This document shows, piece by piece, positions 43,939 through 54,738 of a stretch of 64,000 bases of DNA. Position numbers and translations under genes: made by a program. The notes under the pieces were generated by a model. That model saw only the letters and a list, made by a program, of their open reading frames with translations. It did not search any database and had not been told where the DNA came from. Every line of letters begins with the position of its first letter. Within the stretch, counting starts at the first letter, position 1. This DNA is from Petrolisthes cinctipes (lineage: Eukaryota; Arthropoda; Malacostraca; Decapoda; Porcellanidae), in contig JAWQEG010001541.1 in NCBI GenBank assembly GCA_033782935.1, positions 186,001 to 250,000 of the forward strand, written 5' to 3'.

Positions 43939-44108
43939 CACTCGCAATCCAAAATTTGTATCCAGGTCTTGTTGAAGTTTGGAATCATTTGACATACTAG
44001 TGAACCAGTTACAACGCTTATCCTGTTTCATATTTGCCTGGGCTCGCTTAATATTCGATCATACTATTCGAAGCAACAAGCCTGGATACTTATTTTGGAT
44101 TACGAGTG
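43939..44108. mobile_element. Short MITE, 170 bp, TA TSD
   Basis: TIRs CACTCGCAATCCAAAAT and ATTTTGGATTACGAGTG with TA on both sides (43937-43938 and 44109-44110). A lone end-like sequence, TACACTTGTAATCC, occurs at about 55718. Confidence 0.75.
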
Positions 44109-44635
44109 TACACATAGACTGTATACTTCCCTTGAGGCTTAATTCACAAGTTGTCAAAGTATAGTACTGACGTGCCAGCCTGTGTTGGCTTTTCATTACT
44201 TGCTGATTTCATTTCTCCAGTAGTTATGATTTAGTATCTTGACTATACAGTCTAGCAGGTAACCTAACCCCTTTATTCTCAAAAATCTTGCTTCTTGTCG
44301 TACACATACCCTCCCCATTCCTATAGTATTGAAGAGACCAGCACATAGTAATATTAATAGTTAGTTTACTACAATATACACAATGTACAGTTGCCAAAAT
44401 ATGAACTGCAACAAATCTTGATGAAACATTATCTTCCACAATTATTTTTAGGGTCCTTAAGTATGTAAATTTAAAAGGAAATGTATGTTCCCTTTTCCAT
44501 TATATAATTATGATCCCTACAAATAACTTTGGATTTTAATATACTTAACATTCCATCAAAAGTTGTTGCAATTCATATTTAATATACAAGTACTGTACAG
44601 TGTTTTGAAAGTTTAATTGTTGTCCTTCCAGGTTC

Positions 44636-44831
44636 CAGTCTCCTGCCATCACACACCAACACCTCAAAATGGAGAACCTGCTCATTACTGAATTGGTCAT
44701 ATTAAATTGTGTGACATACAAGGTTGACCAAGGATGGAACACAACATCAACATGGCATGCTGGAAGATGAGGTTACAGCTCTTATCAACCCCATGTCCTG
44801 TATACTCTGAACATCTCTTGTAAGTATACAG
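44636..44831 (+). pseudogene. GAK: GAK-like kinase, catalytic-loop region (decayed)
   Basis: The reading PAITHQHLKMENLLITE is homologous to the kinase catalytic loop, but the HRD motif is HQH, so the catalytic Asp is lost. A one-base shift then leads into GHIKLCDIQG, where DFG is replaced by DIQ, followed by a stop. A further decayed stretch (LEDEVTALINPM) matches the activation-segment end. This part cannot encode an active kinase. Its alignment with the exons downstream supports one decayed gene copy rather than chance similarity. Confidence 0.55.
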
Positions 44832-44907
44832 ATGTATGGGCTCTGGGCTGTATCATGTACTACCTCTGCTACCTCAAGCATCCCTTTGAAGATTTGGCTA
44901 AACTTAG
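44832..44907 (+). pseudogene. GAK: GAK-like kinase exon (VWALGC segment)
   Basis: After acceptor GTATACAG the exon encodes VWALGCIMYYLCYLKHPFED, the kinase subdomain IX region as found in cyclin-G-associated kinase, and ends at donor TTAG|GTGGGG with two bases of an Arg codon. Its phase joins exactly to the exon at 46410. The sequence itself is intact. Because the catalytic loop upstream is destroyed I treat it as part of a pseudogene. Retained introns mean it arose by DNA duplication, not by retroposition. Confidence 0.65.
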
Positions 44908-45351
44908 GTGGGGAATGTGACAGAGTATTTACTGGAAAATTAATTTTAATGTTTGTGTTCCTTTTCATTTACTGTGAGCATTTGCTTATATTTAAGACCA
45001 ACCCCAGTTTAGTGCTCTAAGGTTTCAAGACTATAATCACCTCTTTACCATAATGATCATAAAAAGAGTTGAGAATATGAAAAATAAGTGGAAGTTAGGG
45101 TTAAAATTAGAGGTGGCATGAGGCAGCCTGTTAGTGTGTTATATGATATGTGGAGGTGTTGATAGGATAGCAGAGGGGAAAGGACACTTACATTTCACTA
45201 TTTTCATCATTAATAAGCTTTATACAGTTAACATCCTTCTTATCTTTCGTCATCAGCTTGGCTGTTCTAACTTCTTTTGTCTTCCATCTTAGATGTTTAA
45301 ACCTCTACTCCATTCCTCCCAAGCTACTCTATTATGTACTCCCTGTAGGGT

Positions 45352-45549
45352 GGGTATTGCCTGTAATGATGTGGGCAATACTTTAAGGGTTTGGGCACCC
45401 CTTCGGCCCCAGCCACTAGCTTTTAGTTCTTCAACTGTCCCTCCTTTCTTCCTATTTCCTTCTTGCTTGCTGTCACACCTCTCTATCACCTTTTTCTGGT
45501 GCTATATGACCTCGCTGTTGCAGCACCTAATATCAATCAATCAATCATT
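45352..45549 (+). repeat. I-group LINE 3' end, 5'-truncated copy
   Basis: GGTATTGCCTGTAATGATGT through TATATGACCTCGCTGTTGCA and (ATCA)n matches the fragments at 31637 and 32363. It is inserted in the intron of the GAK-like fragment. Confidence 0.75.
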
Positions 45550-46184
45550 TCTCTATTATGTATAGCAACCTGTCTCTTAGCCTCCTCTTTCTCTTTTTGT
45601 CTCATTCTATCATCCTCATTTCTTGTTCATAACCAGAGAACACACCTTACATAATTACTTTTAGTTTCCTACAGAAAGTAGAGTGTGAAGAAGACATGTT
45701 TCTTATTGTATGTATCAAGACTTAAATATAGTACAATATACAGTACTGTACAGTCCTTACTACTCTACTTGTATTTTTGGCAAGCAATTCACCTATTCCG
45801 TGACACCCTGGTTCTACTAACTACTAAAACATGCCGTGTTTAGATACCTGTCCGGGATGTAACACAATACCCCCTTCTATTAAACACATTATTGAAGACT
45901 GTAATACACACAAACACACTCACCAACAACACAACACTTCATTTTATTAAACACATTATGGAAGACTAATACACACAACCACACTCACCAGTAAACTCTT
46001 GTCCCATTTCCTTGGGATGTGCTTCGGTAGCCCAGGCATATAAGGGCAGCCCCTCATTTATTTTAATTTGTTTTTTCACTGCGACCAGAGTGTACCAGGG
46101 GTCTGTGGGGCAGGAGGCCATTCTGCCCCGGGAGAACATCAACAACAATAACAACCACACTCACCAACAACACAACATACACTC

Positions 46185-46290
46185 TCTGAGGGCACTGTGG
46201 GAAAGCCCAGTTCAGGCCATGACCTTCCTCAGGAGCTCAGGGCTGTTCAGCTAGACACCTTGAGAAACTTCAACAACAACAACAACAACG
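46185..46290 (+). repeat. Short retroelement 3' end with (CAA)n tail
   Basis: GGCACTGTGGGAAAGCCCAG ... GAGAAACTTCAACAACAAC. A similar tail in reverse orientation lies at 59229-59277. A longer related stretch (46010-46155) ends in AACATCAACAACAATAAC. Probably SINE-like; the head is not identified. Confidence 0.5.
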
Positions 46291-46409
46291 TGCCGTGTAG
46301 AAAAAACAGCACATCTAGTCTCTCTTTTGACACTGTACAATCATTCACTTTTGGCAAGCATTCTAATTTTCACATTACTGAATTTATGTAGATTTTTTTT
46401 TTCTTGCAG

Positions 46410-46561
46410 AATTGTAAATGGAAACTTTGCCATACCTTCTAATGATGGCAAATATGACTGTTTCCATAAACTTATCAGAGGAACACTTAGAATTGACCCA
46501 AGCCAAAGATTCAAAGTGTGGGACATCTTGGAGAGGCTCGCAGCTGTTGCAGAAACCAAAG
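46410..46561 (+). pseudogene. GAK: GAK-like kinase exon (C-lobe end)
   Basis: The acceptor TTTTTTTTTTCTTGCAG is followed by IVNGNFAIPSNDGKYDCFHK, LIRGTLRIDPSQRFKV and ERLAAVAETKG, the end of the kinase C-lobe of cyclin-G-associated kinase (an auxilin-family kinase of clathrin uncoating). The donor is AAAG|GTGATG. The 152-bp exon is in phase with 44832-44907. No N-lobe, PTEN-like or J-domain exon was recognised in the window. Confidence 0.7.
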
Positions 46562-46671
46562 GTGATGAGTGATTTGAGTATGGATGTGTTTCTGGAGATT
46601 GGTTTGGGGTGGACAGGGTGTAAGAGATGATAGTATTTGTGTATGGTATCGTGTACTGGGTGTTGTTTTGA

Positions 46672-46882
46672 TGTTCCTTGGCATGTGTGGGTGTTGTGCC
46701 ATGTAGTGTAGTGGATGGTGTGGGTTTGTGGAGGCTGCAGCAAGTGTTTGTGTGTGTGTGTGTTTTACCATGTATTGTAGTGGATGGTGTGGGTTTGTGG
46801 AGGCTGCAGCAAGTGTTTGTGTGTGTGTGTGTTTTACCATGTAGTGTAGTGAATGGTGTGGGTTTGTGGAGGCTGCAGCAAG

Positions 46883-46927
<45 letters not shown>

Positions 46928-47046
46928 TGTGCCATGTAGTGTAGTGGATGGTGTGGGTTTGTGGAGGCTGCAGCAAGTGTTTGTGTGTGTGTGTGTTTTG
47001 CCATGTAGTGTAGTGGATGGTGTGGGTTTGTGGAGGCTGAAGCAAG

Positions 47047-47082
<36 letters not shown>

Positions 47083-47127
47083 GTGCCATGTAGTGTAGTG
47101 GATGGTGTGGGTTTGTGGAGGCTGCAA
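46672..47127. repeat. VNTR with (TG)n inside each unit
   Basis: Six copies of a unit of about 68-100 bp (CCATGTAGTGTAGTGGATGG, GTGTGGGTTTGTGGAGGCTG, CAGCAAGTGTTTG plus (TG)n). Copy length varies through the TG run. Several open frames on both strands are shadows of the array. Confidence 0.92.
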
Positions 47128-47469
47128 AAAACTGGTGTTTTATCTGGTATCAGTGAAATATAACATGTTAGAGTTGTATCTGGTATCAGTGAAATATATG
47201 AACTGGACCGAAATTCAGTCGTCTGCTCGGGTGAAATAAACCCAGTGATAAATTGTCAGTATGCAAATTTAACTTTTCTGCAATGAATATCATGCAAAAC
47301 AATCTTGTTGGTGTAGGAGGTGGCCTCCAGTCATCTGATGGCAACTGCAGGTCACAATCAAATATCCACCAACACTTTCCTTCCATCGTAGTAAATATCT
47401 TTGTATTAAAAAACAACACGTGTATGATTTTGCAGCACCTCATAATAATAATGATAATAAATATCTTGG

Positions 47470-49497
47470 AATGTGCCGGAAGAAGTGAGAGAGAGATGGA
47501 AAAGAGAATATAATGTGTGTAAGAGACAAGTGAAAAGGATGATGAGTGAGAGTAAAAGGAGAGTGGATGAGGAGTTTGGTATGAAGCTGAGTGAAAAGTT
47601 TAAAGAGAACAAGAAATTATTCTGGAAGGAGGTGAAAAGAGAAAGAGGAGAAGGAAAGTCTGGTAGTGTGAGAATGAAGAGAGAGGATGGAGTTACTGTG
47701 AGTAGAAGTGAGGAAGTGAAAGAAGTGTGGAAGAGGCATTTTGATCAGTTGATGAATGGGGGGACGGGAGGGGAGGCGGTGGTGACATGCATGGGGATGG
47801 AGGCAGGTGGTAGACGACAGGATGTACAGGGAGAATTAGGAAGGGAAGAGGTTAGGAAAGCAATAGGAAAGTTGAAGATGGGAAAGGCACCGGGGGTGGA
47901 TGGGATAACTGCTGAAATGTTAAAGTGTGGGGGGGAGGAAGTGGTGGAGTGGATGTTGCTTATATGTACATTGGCGTGGAGGCAGGGAGAGGTGCCAGAG
48001 GATTGGAGGAGAGCCATAATTGTACCTTTGTATAAGGGGAAGGGCAGTAAGGATGAGTGTGGTAGCTATAGGGGAATAAGTCTTCTTAGTGTACCGGGGA
48101 AGGTTTACGGGAAGGTTCTTACTGAAAGACTGGTTGAAGTAACAGGGAATAAAGTTAGTGAGGAGCAGGGAGGGTTCAGAAAGGGTAGAGGATGTGTGGA
48201 CCAAATATTTGCATTAAAATCAATAGTTGAGAAATATATTGGGAAGGGTAAGAAGTTGTATGCTGCCTTCATGGATTTGGAGAAGGCATACGATAGAGTT
48301 GATAGGAAAGCTATGACAGAGGTGTTGAGAATTTATGGTGTTGGGGGGCCTTTGCTGAAAGGTATTGAGGCTTTTTATGCAGATGCAAAAGCATTTGTAC
48401 GGGTAGAGGGTGATCTAAGTGAGAGTTTTAATATTAGTTTAGGGCTGAGACAGGGGTGTGTTATGTCACCATGGTTGTTCAATATATATATGGATGGTTG
48501 TATGAGAGAGGTGAAAGCCAAAGTGAATGGTCTGGGGGTGAAGTTGAGGCTGAATGAAGCAAATTGGTCCCTGGTGGCAAGTTTGTTTGCGGATGACACT
48601 GTGCTGATGGCTGAGAATGAAAGGAATTTACAGAGAGTGGTGGACGAATTTCAGTCTGTGTGTAAACGAAGGAAATTGAAGGTGAATGTAGATAAAAGTA
48701 AAGTGATGGTATTTGAAAGAGCAGAAACTGAAGTGATTGACTTTGCTACACCTTACAGAGTGGCTGTACCAACTGGGACGAAGTGTGAGATAACTCTGAG
48801 GGGCGAGAGGATGGAGGAAGTGAAGGAGTTTAAGTACCTGGGTACAGTTATGTGTAAACATGGAAGTATGGAAGGAGAAATTAGGGAGAGAGCAGTGAAG
48901 GGTAGACAGGTCATAGGATCACTGGGAAGGATTATGAAGGGTAGAAGTGTGAGTATGGAAGTGAAAAGGGGACTACGAAATAGTATAATCCTGCCAACAC
49001 TGACATATGCGTCGGAGACATGGACATGGAATAGGGCGCATCAGTCTAGAATAGGTGCTGTGGAAATGAGTTACTTGAGAGGAGCATGTGGACTTACTAG
49101 ATGGGATGGAGAAAGTAATGAGAGTGTGTATGAGAGATGTGGTATGAGTGAGAAGGCAATTGGCATTGAGTGTGGAGTGGTTGAGAGAGTGAAACGTGAT
49201 ACATTGAGATGGTATGGACATGTGGAGAGAATGCAAGGCGAGGAGTTTGTAAAGAAGGTGTATGGAAGTGAAGTTGTAGGACCTGGTGTGAGAGGCAGAC
49301 CTCCGGTCAGATGGCAGAACAGAGTGGAAGAGTATGTAAAGGAGAGAAACGTGAGGGGTAGAGTAGGGATGGACCAAGTAAGGAGGGAGTGTTGGAACAG
49401 GGAGAACTGGAAACACTTCTGCCGTGGCCACCCCCTTGGGGGGAGTTCCCGGAGGGAGCGAGGCGTCAGAGCTATAGATAGATAGATAGATAGATAG
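47470..49497 (+). mobile_element. RTE-type LINE, 5'-truncated, with (GATA)n tail
   Basis: The element is bounded by a 10-bp TSD (AATATCTTGG at 47460-47469 and 49498-49507) and ends in GATAGATAGATAGATAGA. Tandem short 3' repeats are typical of RTE elements. The 5' part with the endonuclease is missing. The intact frame and exact TSD indicate a recent insertion. Confidence 0.9.
47473..49485 (+). CDS. RTE LINE reverse transcriptase (670 codons, endonuclease missing)
   Basis: One uninterrupted frame enters from the truncation point; it does not start at an ATG, so no defined start is claimed. RT motifs in order are GKAPGVDGITAEMLK, YRGISLLSVPGKVYGK, QGGFRKGRGCVDQIF, AAFMDLEKAYDRVDR, RQGCVMSPWLFNIYMD and the catalytic FADDTVL, followed by the thumb and a C-terminal region LRWYGHVERMQGEE...ENWKHFCRGHPL. 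The AP-endonuclease domain that RTE elements carry at the N-terminus is absent, so the copy could not nick its own target. Fragments of the same family occur at 2.0, 30.4, 57.6 and 58.6 kb. Confidence 0.92.
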   Translation: MPEEVRERWKREYNVCKRQVKRMMSESKRRVDEEFGMKLSEKFKENKKLFWKEVKRERGEGKSGSVRMKREDGVTVSRSEEVKEVWKRHFDQLMNGGTGGEAVVTCMGMEAGGRRQDVQGELGREEVRKAIGKLKMGKAPGVDGITAEMLKCGGEEVVEWMLLICTLAWRQGEVPEDWRRAIIVPLYKGKGSKDECGSYRGISLLSVPGKVYGKVLTERLVEVTGNKVSEEQGGFRKGRGCVDQIFALKSIVEKYIGKGKKLYAAFMDLEKAYDRVDRKAMTEVLRIYGVGGPLLKGIEAFYADAKAFVRVEGDLSESFNISLGLRQGCVMSPWLFNIYMDGCMREVKAKVNGLGVKLRLNEANWSLVASLFADDTVLMAENERNLQRVVDEFQSVCKRRKLKVNVDKSKVMVFERAETEVIDFATPYRVAVPTGTKCEITLRGERMEEVKEFKYLGTVMCKHGSMEGEIRERAVKGRQVIGSLGRIMKGRSVSMEVKRGLRNSIILPTLTYASETWTWNRAHQSRIGAVEMSYLRGACGLTRWDGESNESVYERCGMSEKAIGIECGVVERVKRDTLRWYGHVERMQGEEFVKKVYGSEVVGPGVRGRPPVRWQNRVEEYVKERNVRGRVGMDQVRRECWNRENWKHFCRGHPLGGSSRRERGVRAIDR

Positions 49498-49662
49498 AAT
49501 ATCTTGGTAATAAAGAACAACACGTGTATAATTTTGCAGCACCTCATAATAATAATTGAGGAGGTTGAGTTGACATAAGGTGTTGTATGATTATATTTTG
49601 ATATGATACTGATTTATTTGTACGATGGAAGGAAAGTGTTGATGGATATTGGATTGTGGCTG

Positions 49663-50141
49663 TACATAAAGTTTGATATATGATAGAATATATTTATTTA
49701 TCAATAATTATTAATGCTACATTTTTTGTCATGATGAAATTTAGTGCCATTCAGAAATGATGATGAAATTCTAGACCCAAACTGAACCACATGATAGAAT
49801 TAATTGTCTTATTTATAAATGTTGTTTTGTTGATACTAAAATAATATAATTTTATATTTTCAGGTGTAAACACTAAGATGTCTTTATAAAGCCTCAACAC
49901 ACCTCGTATCAAGGTTAGTATTAGTAGTAGTAGTATTATTAGTAGTAGTAGTAGTTTTTTTTTTTTTTTTTTTATTATTATTATTATTAGTATTATTTTT
50001 ATTATTAGTATTATTTTTATTATTAGTATTATTTTTATTAGTATTATTTTTATTACGATTTTATTATTTTTATTATTATTAAAGGTTAGGTTAGGTCCTT
50101 GTCCCTGGTTATACAATGAATAATAACTTGTATCAATCACT

Positions 50142-50190
<49 letters not shown>

Positions 50191-50362
50191 AGGTTACCCT
50201 GTGATGAAATAAGAAATTTAGAGGTTAGCGAGTCCTTCAAATATTGCCATGAAACACACACACCTATATTGAAGGAGCTTAAATGTTTGGTGGCATGGTC
50301 AGGAGGAATCAGAAGTCTCTTATTTTTATAGGTAGAAGATGTCACTACTTTATGTTGTTGTA
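49663..50362. other. AT-rich spacer with (TTA)n/(TAG)n microsatellites
   Basis: Two trinucleotide blocks (about 49914-50085 and 50142-50189). The remainder is unassigned, and a minus-strand poly-Ile/Lys frame is a repeat product. Confidence 0.7.
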
Positions 50363-50635
50363 CAGCCACAATCAAATATCCACCCACAATTTCCTTGCAT
50401 CGTAGTAAATATCTTGGTAATAAAAAACGACACGTGTATGATTTTGCACCACCTCATAATAATAATAATAATAATCTTTGTAATAAAGAACAACACGTGT
50501 ATGATTTTGCAGCACCTCATAATAATAATTGAGGGGGTTGAGTTGACATAAGGTGTTGTATGATTATATTTTGATATGATACTGATTTATTTGTACGATG
50601 GAAGGAAAGTGTTGGTGGATATTTGATTGTGGCTG
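50363..50635. mobile_element. MITE family A, copy 3 (intact)
   Basis: TIRs CAGCCACAATCAAATATCCA and the complement, TA flanks (50361-50362 and 50636-50637), two internal modules as in copy 1 and the same orientation. Confidence 0.87.
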
Positions 50636-50728
50636 TACAAGTAGCACCAGTCACACATCTACCAGAGTGACAAGTTGACCCCAGGTACACCTCGAGGATA
50701 TACTGAGGGAACAACATATATACTTGTA

Positions 50729-51355
50729 CAGCCACAATCAAATATCCACCGACAAGGGACAAGGGGAGGTGGCCGAGTGGTTAGTGTTCTGGACTCGTAA
50801 CCTAGAGGTCGGGAGATCGATCCTCTCAGGTGAGGGCCTGAGAATATTTGCTCTTCTGATTTGAGTTTCAGACACTAACTATAAGGCCACCGAACGTCGT
50901 AAAACACCCTCGCTGGTACCATAACAGCTGCAGTATTTGGGAATTACCCTCACTTCCCTCCCTCTGTGGCTGGGTACCAGTTCGGAAGTGGTGACGTGTG
51001 TGTGTGAGTAGCAGTTGACCTGGGCCACGGTAACGGTCTTGATGAAGCCTATGTCCAGTGTCGCAAGATATATGAAAAAAAAAAAAAAAAACTTCCTTCC
51101 ATCATGCAAATAAATCAGTCTCAAATCAAAATATAACACATTACTTCAACTCAATAATTATTATGAGGTGCTGCAAAATCATAAACGTGTTGTTCTTTAT
51201 TACCAAGATATTTACTACGATGGAAGGAAAGTGTTGGTGGATATTATTATTATTATTATTATGAGGTGGTGCAAAATCATACACGTGTTGTTCTTTATTA
51301 CCAAGATATTTACTACGATGGAAGGAAAGTGTTGGTGGATATTTGATTGTGGCTG
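50729..51355. mobile_element. MITE family A, copy 4, reverse orientation, split by a SINE
   Basis: Begins CAGCCACAATCAAATATCCA (50729) and ends GATTGTGGCTG (51355), with TA before it and after it. The SINE interrupts the left TIR. Two internal modules are separated by an extra TIR-like piece (51215-51245) and ATT repeats, the start of module amplification. Confidence 0.8.
50755..51085 (+). mobile_element. tRNA-derived SINE
   Basis: GGTGGCCGAGTGGTTAGTG with A box TGGCCGAGTGG (50770-50780) and a B-box-like GGAGATCGATCC (50812-50823), then a unique body and a 3' poly-A (51073-51090). The head resembles a Leu/Ser-type tRNA. It differs from the SINE at 23772-24198 in body sequence. Confidence 0.8.
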
Positions 51356-51407
51356 TACCACTTCTACCTGAATGAGGAGGTGAGAACATAACATAGAATT
51401 TACTGTT

Positions 51408-51480
51408 ACTGTATGGTTGGTTACATGAATTCTTACACAGGCTATATGGAAAGAGAGGTCATTCATTATTGTGGAAGTAC

Positions 51481-51517
<37 letters not shown>

Positions 51518-51665
51518 GTTGGTTACATGAATTCTTACACAGGCTATATGGAAAGAGAGGTCATTCATTATTGTGGAAGTACTGCAGTGTGTGTGTGTGT
51601 GTGTGTTTATAGTTGGTTACATGAATTCTTACACAGGCTATATGGAAAGAGAGGTCATTATTCTG
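51408..51665. repeat. Three direct copies of an 80-110-bp unit with (TG)n
   Basis: ATAGTTGGTTACATGAATTC ... GAAGTACTGCAG followed by (TG)n occurs three times. A single diverged copy lies at 43680-43760, so this array grew from a pre-existing segment. Confidence 0.85.
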
Positions 51666-52283
51666 GAAATATTGCAATGAATGGTCTACCAAGTGACCCT
51701 GTGATTAGTAAAACAACAAACTGAATAATAATGTTGTATTGCAGTTACATAGTCTTGCTTTTTCAATCAATTTTTGTGGCCAATAGTACTTAGTGTTTAT
51801 GTCAGTATCTTGTAATGTTATGGTTTGTTGATCAATTATACTTTTCCAACCAACCCTATCTATTGTATGTATTGTATTACATTTATCTGTCAATCTCTAT
51901 TTTTCTCTGTTCCAATACTCCCTCCTCATTCAATCAAACCCTCCCTTTACCCTCACATTTCTCTGACTGGTATTTTCTTTTCTATAAATTGTGTTGGTAA
52001 AAAGATGATGATGCTGTGCTGTATATTGTTCTGTACATGTCACTGATAGATTGATTAATTATAAGACCTTTGGGCCATGAACAAGAAATGACTTGAGGTA
52101 GATGAAAATGATAACCAATACAGTGGCTCTATATATAAGACCTGTTGACCATTGGTTTGGGTTAGCTTAGGTGTGACTTTTACCCCTTGTTTGTGTATGG
52201 AAGGAGATTTTATAATAATATAATTGTACAAAACTTGTGTATTGTAATATGAGTTTCATGTACTTTACTTGTACAGGTGTAAG
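51666..52283. other. Unassigned sequence
   Basis: No exon or transposon recognised. AT-rich, ends in a TTACTTGTACAG stretch upstream of the SRCR-like exon. Confidence 0.4.
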
Positions 52284-52422
52284 TCAATGGAATGTGGGGG
52301 ACAATATGTGAACATGGATGGACAGAATATGTTGTTGTTGCTGCTGCTGTGGCTTGTCAACAAATGGGTTATGTTGTCAACCCTGAAGACTGGCTTCTAC
52401 AACCTGCTAGTATTATCATGAG
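52284..52422 (+). CDS. SRCR-like domain exon (partial gene)
   Basis: The exon encodes GMWGTICEHGWTEYVVVAAA, VACQQMGYVVNPEDW and ASIIMR and ends at donor ATGAG|GTAAATG. WGT-[IV]-C-x-x-GW and VACxQxGY are the landmark pattern of scavenger-receptor cysteine-rich domains, which occur in secreted or membrane receptors and enzymes. The GCT/GTT run (VVVAAA) is an imperfect triplet repeat inside the domain. The acceptor is uncertain (probably TGTAAG|TC). No other exon of this gene was found, so a fragment or pseudogene is possible. Confidence 0.55.
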
Positions 52423-53105
52423 GTAAATGCTGTCATTGACTAATTAACATATTATATGATCACAATTGCAAATATACAGTGTTCTTTATAGGTTATTTTT
52501 GAAGCATGATAACTGATACTGTTATTTTGTGTACATAAAAACTACTGTTCTGCATTTTCATTTCCATAAAATAAACCAAAATATAAAATTGGAACCTGAC
52601 ACTCAGCCATAGAAACCAATTTTGAGTTAGCATAAAAAAGCCTTGATGTGGGTTATCTTGTTGTTGTTATTGTTGTTGTTGTCATATAGATTTGTCGTTA
52701 ATTTGGAAATCTCAAACCTCCCTGCCTTCCGGATTAATTAAGGGACTTTTACTGTATCCACTGTGTTTATGGGTGTGTAATGTATAAAAAGGGTTTACTG
52801 TACTGTACATAGATAGATTACAAACATGTACAATACACACACACACACACACACAACAACAACAACAACAACAGTGGAAAACAAGGAATACTGTATAATT
52901 ATAACAACTCAACATAAAAGACAAACCCTAAAGGTGGATAATTATGAAATGTGAACCCAGTCATTGTGTTTGAATCATTATAGTGACAAAAGTGTGTACA
53001 CATATTGACATTCCCTGACCCAGTAGTGTGTAGCCAAATGACTATTTCATTGACACTATGATTATTAACCTAACCTAACCTAACCTACAAGATGGTGTTG
53101 GCATC

Positions 53106-54630
53106 ACTGTTAAGGGGGTGCGGGAGTAGGGGACAGGCTTGGGGGGAGTGCGGGAATAAGGGGTCATTGTTAAGGGGGTGCAGGAGTAGGGGAGAGGCTT
53201 GGGGGGGGTGCGGGAATAGGGGGTCATTGTTTTGGGGGTGCGGGAGTAGGGGGACAGGCTTGGGGGGGCTTTCAGGGGTGTGGGAATAGGGGGACAGTCT
53301 TGGGGGGGTAGAAAGCCTGTCCCCCCTTTCCTGCACCCCCCAAAACCCCCATAAACCTGTCCCCCTACTCCTGCACCCCCCTAACCCCCCCCCAAGCCTG
53401 TCCCCCTACTCCTGCAACCCCCAAACCCCCCCAAGCCTGTCCCCCTATTCCTGCACCCCCCAAACCCCCCCAAGCCTGTCCCCCTATTCCCTCACCCCCC
53501 AAAACCCCCCACTAGCCTGTACCCCTATTCCAGCACCCCCCAAACTCCCCCCAAGCCTGTCCCCCTATTCCTGCACCCCCCAAACCCCCCCAAGCCTGTC
53601 CCCCTATTCCTGCACCCCCCAAACCCCCCCAAGTCTGTCCCCCTATTCCCTCACCCCCCAAAACCCCCCACTAGCCTGTCCCCCTATTCCCGCACCCCCC
53701 AAAACCCTCCCCAAGCCTGTCCCCTTACTCCTGTACCCCCCAAAACCCCCCCAAGCCTGTCCCCCTATTCCCGCACCCCCCAAAACCCTCCCCAAGCCTG
53801 TCCCTCTATTCCAGCACCCCCCAAAACCCTCCCCAAGCCTGTCCCCCTATTCCAGCACCCCCCAAACCCCCCCCAAGCCTGTCCCCCTATTCCTGCACCC
53901 CCCAAACCCCCCCAAGTCTGTCCCCCTATTCCCTCACCCCCCAAAACCCCCCACTAGCCTGTCCCCCTATTCCCGCACCCCCCAAAACCCTCCCCAAGCC
54001 TGTCCCCTTACTCCTGCACCCCCCCAAAACCCCCCCCAAGCCTGTCCCCCTATTTCCGCACCCCCCAAAACCCTCCCCAAGCCTGTCCCTCTATTCCCGC
54101 ACCTTCCAAACCCCCCCCCAAGCCTGTTCCCCTATTCCCGCACCTTCCAAACCATCCCCCAAGCCTGTTCCCCTATTCCCTCAACCCCTTAACCCCAGGC
54201 CAGAGTGTTGCAGTCCTGTTCCTTCACAAATGTGTGGAGTTAATATGATAACTGGTATGGACCTTGGGGGGGGTGCGGGAGTAGGGGAACAGGCTTGGGG
54301 GGGGTTAGGGGGGTGCAGGAGTAGGGGGCCAGGCTTGGGGGGAGTTGGGGGCCAGGCTTGGGGAGGGTTAGGGGGGTGCAGGAGTAGGGGGACAGGCTTG
54401 GGGGGGGTTTAGAGGGGTGCGGGAGTAAGGGGACAGGCTTGGGGGGGGTTAGAGGGTTGCGGGAGTAGGGGGACAGGCTTGGAGGGGTTAGAGGGGTGTG
54501 GGAGTAGGGGGACAGGCTTGGAGGGGTTAGAGGGGTTTGGGAGTAGGGGGACAGGCTTGGGGGGGGGGTTTAGAGGGATGCCTGTTCCCCTATTCCCACA
54601 ACCCCCAAGCCTGTCCCCCTACTCCCACAC
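53106..54630. repeat. G-rich/C-rich minisatellite switching strand
   Basis: Units of about 38 bp (GGGTGCGGGAGTAGGGGACA, GGCTTGGGGG) run G-rich on plus at 53106-53310, C-rich at 53310-54190, G-rich again at 54265-54580 and C-rich at 54580-54635. Opposite-orientation blocks abut, so long hairpins and many G-quadruplex-like runs are possible. Open frames across it are repeat products. Confidence 0.93.
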
Positions 54631-54738
54631 CCCCTATAGGTTTTATTATTAAGTAACACACATTTTAAATGATGAAGAGCCTTTTCCTCTAAGAAGTAGT
54701 TTAATTTTAATAGCACCCTAAGTGAGCTATTGAGTTAT

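Larger units (their letters stand above)
47348..49662. mobile_element. MITE family A, copy 2, split by an RTE LINE
   Basis: The left half (47348-47469) and right half (49498-49662) together make one MITE like copy 1. Between them lies a LINE flanked by AATATCTTGG on both sides. The left TIR is slightly altered (CAGGTCACAATC, preceded by TG instead of TA). Confidence 0.85.
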
